64,000 bases of DNA, taken from positions 13,702,001 through 13,766,000 of the forward strand of contig CM060731.1 of NCBI GenBank assembly GCA_030704615.1, given 5' to 3'. Position numbers and translations under genes: made by a program. This DNA comes from Takakia lepidozioides. Its lineage: Eukaryota > Streptophyta > Takakiopsida > Takakiales > Takakiaceae. The notes beneath the pieces were generated by a model. It ran no database searches. It worked only from the letters and a program-made list of their open reading frames with translations, and was not told where the DNA came from. Positions 58,120 to 64,000 of the stretch are shown here, one piece after another; position 1 is the stretch's first letter; each line of letters starts with the position of its first letter.

Positions 58120-60120
58120 TTGCGTTTAGGGTTATAATAGAAATTGAAAATAGAACTCGGACTCTCGGATTGTCTACTAGAATGTAAAACGTAGGTCTCT
58201 ATTGGTCAGAACATAAATTTGTAGAAAATTAAAGGATCTGCTAAAGCTACGACCCGAATGCACAACATTGTCTACGACTCCATAACAGAAATAGAACCAC
58301 ATCGACGGGCGTTCGCGCGTGGTTCAGATGGATGAAATGAAAGACGGATGAAACATGTAGTGCGATGATGAAGTACGTAAAATGGTCGGGTGTGTATGTA
58401 AGATCTTTGCATACAGTGGATGGGAACAGAGGAGCAGAGAGACAGAAGAGAAACCCAGATGATGTGGAGAGGCTCTCAATATTGACAGGAGTACAAAGGG
58501 AAGAATGAACGTAAAACAAATAGTCTTGAAGATCAGCGAGCCAGAGCAACTGAGAGGGAAAAAATGGCATGCGTGCACAGGGTAGGCTCTTATACGGATT
58601 GTCAAACAGTATGAGGTCGACGTGTTCACATTACAGAGGTGCGTTTGGAGTGTCATGGATCGACAAATTGTCGCCCTGGATATGCTCTTTCGTGTAATCT
58701 AGTGGCTATTATATGTCCTCCAGAGCATAAATTCAAGTAGGAGTCTGAAATCCACTGAACATTAATGGGTCCCTAAGTTATTGCGTCCAATGCGAATAAC
58801 TAACTGATTCGAGATCTGGAATCTGACATCCAAAGCACCAGAGAAGCAAAAAATCCAATGTTGAATTAATGATACAAGAGAAGGAATAGTCGGCGACGAA
58901 AGTGGCCGCCTCTTAAGGCCATTGTGATGAGCCGGCGGCCATCTATGGCATGGTGACATTAAGTAGCCGCAATGAACGTGGGGCCGTAGATGAGGTGTAG
59001 GTAGAGAAAACGTGAGACCGATCAAATCCCAAATGCACGTCCCCACACCTCATTATTGAACCTATGAATAATATTGTATCATTGGATGAAATAAGAGCCT
59101 TCGTGGATGAAATAGACGTATATTGGATGAGATGACTGCCCTAGTGGATGATTCAACTCCCCTCGTGGATGAGCGCCGTCACGGGAACCCGCAATAATTC
59201 GAGGGTGTTCATTTTATGAAGGCGTCGGATTGCCGCGTCGTAACGCTCTGGACACACTAGTGGAGTCCATTCATTACTGACAGTCATGTCGCATCATTGA
59301 TTGTACCTGCATAAATTTAGGGGTCCTCAGCGAACCGTTGGGAAACATCCCGCCTTTCGTTCATCCATGCATCGAGGCCACAAACCGTACGATGCGACAT
59401 AACGCCGACAGTTGAGATCACAGGTGGTTAGGCATATAAGGAGGAGTGACAGAAAGGAGTCTCCTTTTGCATTCATTTGATACACGCGGAAGCCTTGTTC
59501 AATTTTGGACTCAAGGAAGAGGTGCGAGAGAGAGCGGCTGAGCGAGAGAGGCAAAGAGGTGGAGATCGAGTTAGCGAGAGAGTGAGAGATCGAGGGAGCG
59601 TGAGTTGGAGTGAGTGTGGGTTTGAGCAATTCACTGTGTGCGGGGGAGTGTGACAGAGTAAAAGGAGGGCAAAACAAGAGAATACGCTATCCCGGAAGCT
59701 GTTGTGCGCACCCGAGCGAGAGAGCTCATCACCAGCCTTGCAAGGAGGATCCTTGCCTGAAATGGCATCAAGCACATAAAATGTTTTCCCGTCTTCTTTG
59801 TGCATGCAGTGAGGGATTCTTCTGTGGGCTGTAGAGATTGCAGGAAGATAGAAGTTGCATGCTTGATTGATTGTTTGCTTGATTGTTTGCTTTTTTTGAT
59901 TTTTTTGATTGCTTGTTTTGATTTTTGGATTGATTCCAGAGTTAAAGAGGCAGGATGGTCGATAGAAGGATTGGGAATTGTAGAAGATTTCGGGATACGT
60001 TTTCCTTGAGGAACGACTCCGGATTCGAGACATGAGAAATTATGGGTTCGTAGGTACAGCTGGCAACTGTTTAGGGTTTGCAGCCTATGGTGTAGGCCTC
60101 ATTATAGGTACCATGACACA
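58120..60120. other. No gene recognised between palindrome clusters
   Basis: Contains GGATGA-rich text (about 59090-59180) and a purine-rich GAGCGAGAGAG stretch (about 59515-59610), both low-complexity. ORFs on the minus strand over the latter are Ser/Pro/Leu-rich shadows. Confidence 0.4.
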
Positions 60121-60128
60121 ATCCATTC

Positions 60129-60650
60129 ACGTGCGATCGCGCGTGAACTCATTTTACCATGTATAGGTCTGGATCCCAAACTGTGTTTTTGGCTCGATTT
60201 GGTTATGCACATTATTTCCATGATCTGCATTACGTGCCTCTCGAAGTAGGGATTCCTAGTGATTTCGTAAGCCGTAGAGAAACCTCGCGCGATCGCTTAT
60301 GTTTATTTCAGTGATAGTATTGCGGAACATGGTTTAGGTAGGACTTGGAGCGAGGCCAGTAAACACTTTCATCAAGGGAATGATCTGAACGAAGCACGCG
60401 CGATCGCGCGTGCTTCATTCAGTAAAAGTCATCATCTACATGAGCACTAACCAACAGTAGGTAATACCAAACTGGGTCGAAGAAATCATTCATTAGTAGG
60501 AAAATAAACTCAGTGTTTTCAATTTTAAGGATTTTGCAATTATTGAACCTTGCACAATCGCGCTAATTTGACTCCATAGTTTACTGCATTAGATGAGAAA
60601 TTGAAGATGTGATGCGAAAGAATGCACTGAAGAAGCACGCGCGATTGTTA
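60129..60650. repeat. Cluster of GCGATCGC-type palindromes
   Basis: Copies at 60129-60145 (CACGTGCGATCGCGCGTG), 60286-60296 (CGCGCGATCGC), 60391-60416 (26-base perfect palindrome with core CGCGCGATCGCGCG and GAAGCA/TGCTTC arms), about 60548-60563 (diverged) and 60632-60645 (GAAGCACGCGCGAT, half only). Several copies share the lead-in AACCTCGCGCGATCGC with those at 57961 and 58104. Confidence 0.8.
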
Positions 60651-61642
60651 GAGGGCTGTCTGAGACTTAGACACTTTTATGGGCTCTGTGGGGTACCGTT
60701 AATTTTTGCGCAGACTTACAGATGGTAGACTTAGACCAACAGATGCCTTAGGGGTGATAGCACAGGCTTTAGGGGTGGTAGACAGTCGTACACAGCCTAT
60801 CATAGTCTATCACGGCCATACACAGCCTTACACAGCCCGACACAACCTTACACAGTCTGTCACAGTCAATCACAGCCTATCACAGTTAGTCACAGTCTAT
60901 CACACCTTGACACAGCTTCGCACAGCCAGTCACAGCACGACACAGCTCGACACAGCTTTACACAGCCAGTCACAGCTTGGCACAGTCACAGCCCAACACA
61001 GCTTGGCACAGGCCATCACAGCGTACATAGGGAATGGTTATCATTGGTAGGGAACGACTGTGTGGGAACGACATCTGCAGAGGGAACGTGTTACTTCTTG
61101 GGGTGACAGTTAGTTAGTTAGGCGGTTAGAACAACTTGCATGTAGACGAGGCAGAGCAGCAACGGGGAGAGTTCTTGGTCAGGAGTGGAGGAGATGAAGT
61201 GGAGAGCAGGAACGGAACCAAGGACGGAGAACACGGCGAAGATGGGAAGATGATTGGATTGATGCTTGATTCATGCAAGCTGTAGAGTCGTACTGTTCTC
61301 ACTATGGCTACGGACTGATACTGAACAGAGATTAATATGATACACATTCCTTACCCACACCGTGTAGAGAGAACTGAGTGAAGCTGTGGAATGAATGGTT
61401 GAGCAATCGGAACCTGGTAGATTGCTGAAGCAAACTGTTTCTCAAATATAAACAGTAAGGACGTAATATGCTGATATGAAGGCAAGAAGGAATACAAACA
61501 AAGTAGCACTACCATGATACACCAGATGTAGGTCATGACTGATTGTTCTGAGCGGGCTGAGTGCTTAGAGATATCCAACTCTTCTATTTTGGAGTTCCCT
61601 CCTCGAATAGCGAAGGGATGGGTGAGTAAAAGCCGCTCGACA
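60646..61642 (+). repeat. 5' LTR of a Ty3/gypsy element (proposed)
   Basis: The start TGTTAGAGGGCTGTC at 60646 cuts a GAAGCACGCGCGAT palindrome in half. The end CTCGACA at 61642 is followed by TTTGGCGACCATACTGGGGA, a leader typical of plant gypsy elements just after the LTR (primer-binding site region). This gives TGTTAG...GACA ends and a length of 997 bases. The 3' LTR is outside the window, so boundaries are unconfirmed. Confidence 0.5.
60790..61024. repeat. 10-base periodic CACAGCC array in the LTR
   Basis: Units such as TACACAGCCT, TCACAGTCTA and GACACAGCTT follow each other every 10 bases for about 230 bases. The TQ/LT-rich frame over it is a repeat translation. It is like the array at 18004-18225. 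Confidence 0.8.
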
Positions 61643-62140
61643 TTTGGCGACCATACTGGGGAACTAAGTTAAGAACAACCAGATGTGACAGGCATCTGGT
61701 GGGATCATGGTGGCTGGAGAATTAAAGAATTTGATGTGAATCAAATTCCCTGTGGAACTGAGAAAGAAAGGTTGTCCAAGCAATTCTTTCAGAGATTCTT
61801 GGAATTGCCAGGTGGTTACCAACACTGGTTTATGTGATAGCGTTGCTATCCATTAAACGAGTGGAGTTTGAAGGCTGGGAGGAACGGAAAGTGAATGTTT
61901 ACACTCATATGCATGAAGAACTTGTACTGGTAAAGAATTGGATTCCCAAGGATATCTTGTGGATCAAACTTACACCAAGAACAACTTTCCAAACGTGTTT
62001 GCATATGGTTATATGGTAACAGAGACTTCTAGTATAGCCAAGGGTGCTTTGAAGCTTGAAAGAAACCCAGGCATATACGAGAGATACTACAGAAGAGAGT
62101 TTTGGTTATTGCCTCATTGAAGATATGAAAGACATGGGAC
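61643..62140 (+). other. Gypsy leader with broken frames
   Basis: Begins with TTTGGCGACCATACTGGG, the probable primer-binding/leader start. Two short frames (IALLSIKRVEFEGWEERKVN, 61834 on; VTETSSIAKGALKLERNPGI, to 62120) look like parts of one frameshifted upstream reading. No known domain is recognised. Confidence 0.4.
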
Positions 62141-64000
62141 ATGAGTGATGAAAGAGAAGCTATACTTCACAGATATTCAGCAAAAAGAGAGAGTTATTTG
62201 AAAGCTAATTATCCATATCTTTGGGAGAGAGGAATAGACGTAGGAGAATCATCTGGACCTCTCACACCATTAAGGTCGAAGAGTACATCACCCATACCGG
62301 AGGAACTAGAGTTGGATGCCACTCCTTCTTATTCCTTACAAGAAATATTAAGGGATTTGGTACAGGAAGAGGATCAACCACGAGGAGAGAGATCTGAGGT
62401 ACATCCCTGGATAAAAGATTTGACATAAATCTTTGATAAGAGTTGGCATGGAACACCAAAAGCAGGAACTCCAGTTTCTGAAGCAGAAGACAAAGAAGGA
62501 GAGGAAGATGTGGCAGAGCCAACGGAGAGTTCGGACTCTCCAACACCATTGCAATTGAGTTACATGAGTGAAGAAGAGGAAAACCAAGAGAAGAACTTGG
62601 AAGATGAAAACAGAGAGAAGAATTTGGAAGATGAAGAGTATGAAGAAGTAGACCCAACAGTTGAGGTTGAGACTACAACCAGGACATCCCAACTTGTTGG
62701 ACCTGGATCAAGTGGAGCACTGGATCACAGGCCAACAAAGGTGTCGGCTCAGGGGGGACAGGGAGTGTGGGAAGTAGTGCAACTGGAGCTGGGGATACTG
62801 AGAATACAGTGGGGCCGGTAGTAGGGAGTGCTCAGGGGCCAGCATCTGGTGGAAGATCCACCACTACAACAACAGGTCCTCAAGGACCAGCACAAACAGG
62901 AGGACCAGCACATGTCAATGGGCAGGGTGTAGGGCCACAGATGGCGGTACCTCCAACACGGGCAAAACCACCTTTTCCAATATACGCAAGGAAAGGGGAT
63001 CATGATGTACACATTAGCCAATTTGAGCACATGTGTATTGTGAACAATGAGAATGGCGATGATGCCAAGATGAGACTGTTTCCTTGTTCACTTATCAAGA
63101 AAGCAAGTGAATGGTATGCAAGATTTCCAGATAATCATTTCTTAACCTGGAATGGCCTTAGTACGGCATTCCGGAACAGGTTCAGGACAAGCAAAACTGA
63201 AGATGAAGTGTATGGAAGTTTACAACGGTTAAGGCAAAAGAAGCATGAAATTGTTGAGGAATACATGGAAAAGATGGAGTTAATGATGAAAAGCTGGCTG
63301 CTGTACCAGCGCCAGGGTTACAGAAGACCTGGTTTGTGAGTGGACTAAGACCAGAGTTGCAAAAGAAAGTGGATATGTTACCCCATAATACAGTGGAGGA
63401 GACATTTGAAACAGCCAACATGATTGAGCAATTGGGAATGCTCAGAAGAGATAAAAGGGATGATGAGGACTCTGAGGATGAGTCAGATGTGGAAGAAGAG
63501 CAAGAGCTCAAAAGGAAGAGTAAGAAGAAGGAAAAGTTGAAGAGGGAAAATTATGAGAAAAGACTGGAGGAGATTTTGAAAAAGTATGTTACAGAAGCTG
63601 CAACACATTGGAGGAAGGGTGTTTGGTGTGCAAAATGCCAGAATGGAGGCCATACCACAGCTGAATGTCACATGAAGGAGAAACACTGTACTATCTGTAA
63701 AATGGATAACCATTCTACAAAGAATTGTTATTACAACAGAAGGACAGCTGCAAGAGAACCTAGGCAAGTAAGGGTGCATCAAGTGCAGCCCCAGCCAAGA
63801 AAAAACAATGATCAGGACCACTATGGAAGGCCTGGTGGTTATAACAATGATATGGCAGGGAGAGGTAATCCAAGAGGGAATTACCAAGGCAATTCCAGAG
63901 GCAACTATCAGGGTACTCCAAGGGGGAATTACCAGCCAGGGAATCAGGATTATAGAAACAATCCCAGAGCAGACCAAGGGCGAGGACCCAATGGTGAAGA
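62141..64000 (+). pseudogene. Ty3/gypsy gag with zinc knuckles (runs off window)
   Basis: The reading begins MSDEREAILHRYSAKRESYL, passes an acidic low-complexity region, then gives the capsid block FPCSLIKKASEWYARFPDNH, TWNGLSTAFRNRFRTSKTED and EIVEEYMEKMELMM (62990-63300), the gypsy gag fold. After a shift near 63310 it continues WFVSGLRPELQKKVDMLPHN. Two knuckles follow, CAKCQNGGHTTAEC (63627-63668) and CTICKMDNHSTKNC (63687-63728), then a basic Gly/Asn-rich tail with RGNYQG repeats, open to the end of the window. A stop at 62426-62428 and frame changes near 62820, 63310 and 63540 make it non-functional, unless the base calls are wrong. Protease and pol would lie beyond 64000. Confidence 0.8.

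Noticed and set aside
59327-60033. 116- and 186-residue minus-strand ORFs
   Set aside because: Ser/Leu/Pro-rich readings of a GAGCGAGAGAG tract; no domain and no conserved start.
60706-61050. 114-residue Thr/Gln-rich ORF
   Set aside because: Frame over the 10-base CACAGCC array in an LTR; periodic translation, not a gene.

Overview
The window looks like a piece of a large, repeat-rich nuclear genome of a land plant. A fern or lycophyte-type plant is my best guess. The reasons are a GT-AG intron-split cohesin gene of plant type, PLS-type PPR fragments, PDF-motif (OSB-like) fragments, Ty1/copia, Ty3/gypsy, CACTA and LINE remains, a ZNFX1-like helicase fragment, and a transposase-like gene resembling DUF7869 proteins. 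The species call is inference; the plant call is well supported. No rRNA, tRNA, CRISPR or bacterial-type operon was seen.

Layout. 1-4.5 kb: several copies of one family-specific repeat, two of them facing each other around a G-run/C-run hairpin (a foldback element). 5.4-8.7 kb: a decayed CACTA element with a TNPA-like multi-exon gene, a GC-rich subterminal zone and a right terminus. 9.1-10 kb: LINE reverse-transcriptase remnant. 10-11.6 kb: minus-strand PPR and PDF-motif fragments. 11.7-12.57 kb: a repeat array rich in CACGTGG, ending in a CACTA-type terminus. 12.57-17.3 kb: a minus-strand Ty3/gypsy element whose RT segment lies inverted; 17.3-20 kb is probably its leader/LTR with tandem repeats. 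20-31.8 kb: mostly AT-rich unannotated DNA with local duplications, a minisatellite and a perfect 90-bp inverted repeat.

32.7-40.5 kb: the one gene that looks intact, a RAD21/SCC1 alpha-kleisin of cohesin. I could thread 15 exons with consistent intron phases, giving about 918 residues. An E2F-like site, a TATA box and an MSA-like core lie upstream.

42.8-52.7 kb: a Ty1/copia element split by a complete 5,876-bp CACTA transposon (46365-52240; 24-bp perfect terminal inverted repeats, CGT target duplication). The CACTA carries host gene pieces: PDF-motif segments, a ZNFX1-like helicase fragment running in frame into PPR sequence, and more PPR/PDF sequence. Related PPR/PDF pieces occur at 10-11.6 kb beside another CACTA-type end. 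This gene-capturing CACTA is the most interesting object here.

53.1-53.9 kb: a ~340-bp tandem repeat with telomere-like TTTAGGG runs. 54.6-58 kb: a degenerate minus-strand DUF7869-like transposase gene. Palindromes built on GCGCGATCGCGC recur between 56.5 and 60.65 kb. 60.65 kb to the end: the 5' LTR, leader and gag of a second Ty3/gypsy element, which appears to have inserted into one of those palindromes and runs off the window.
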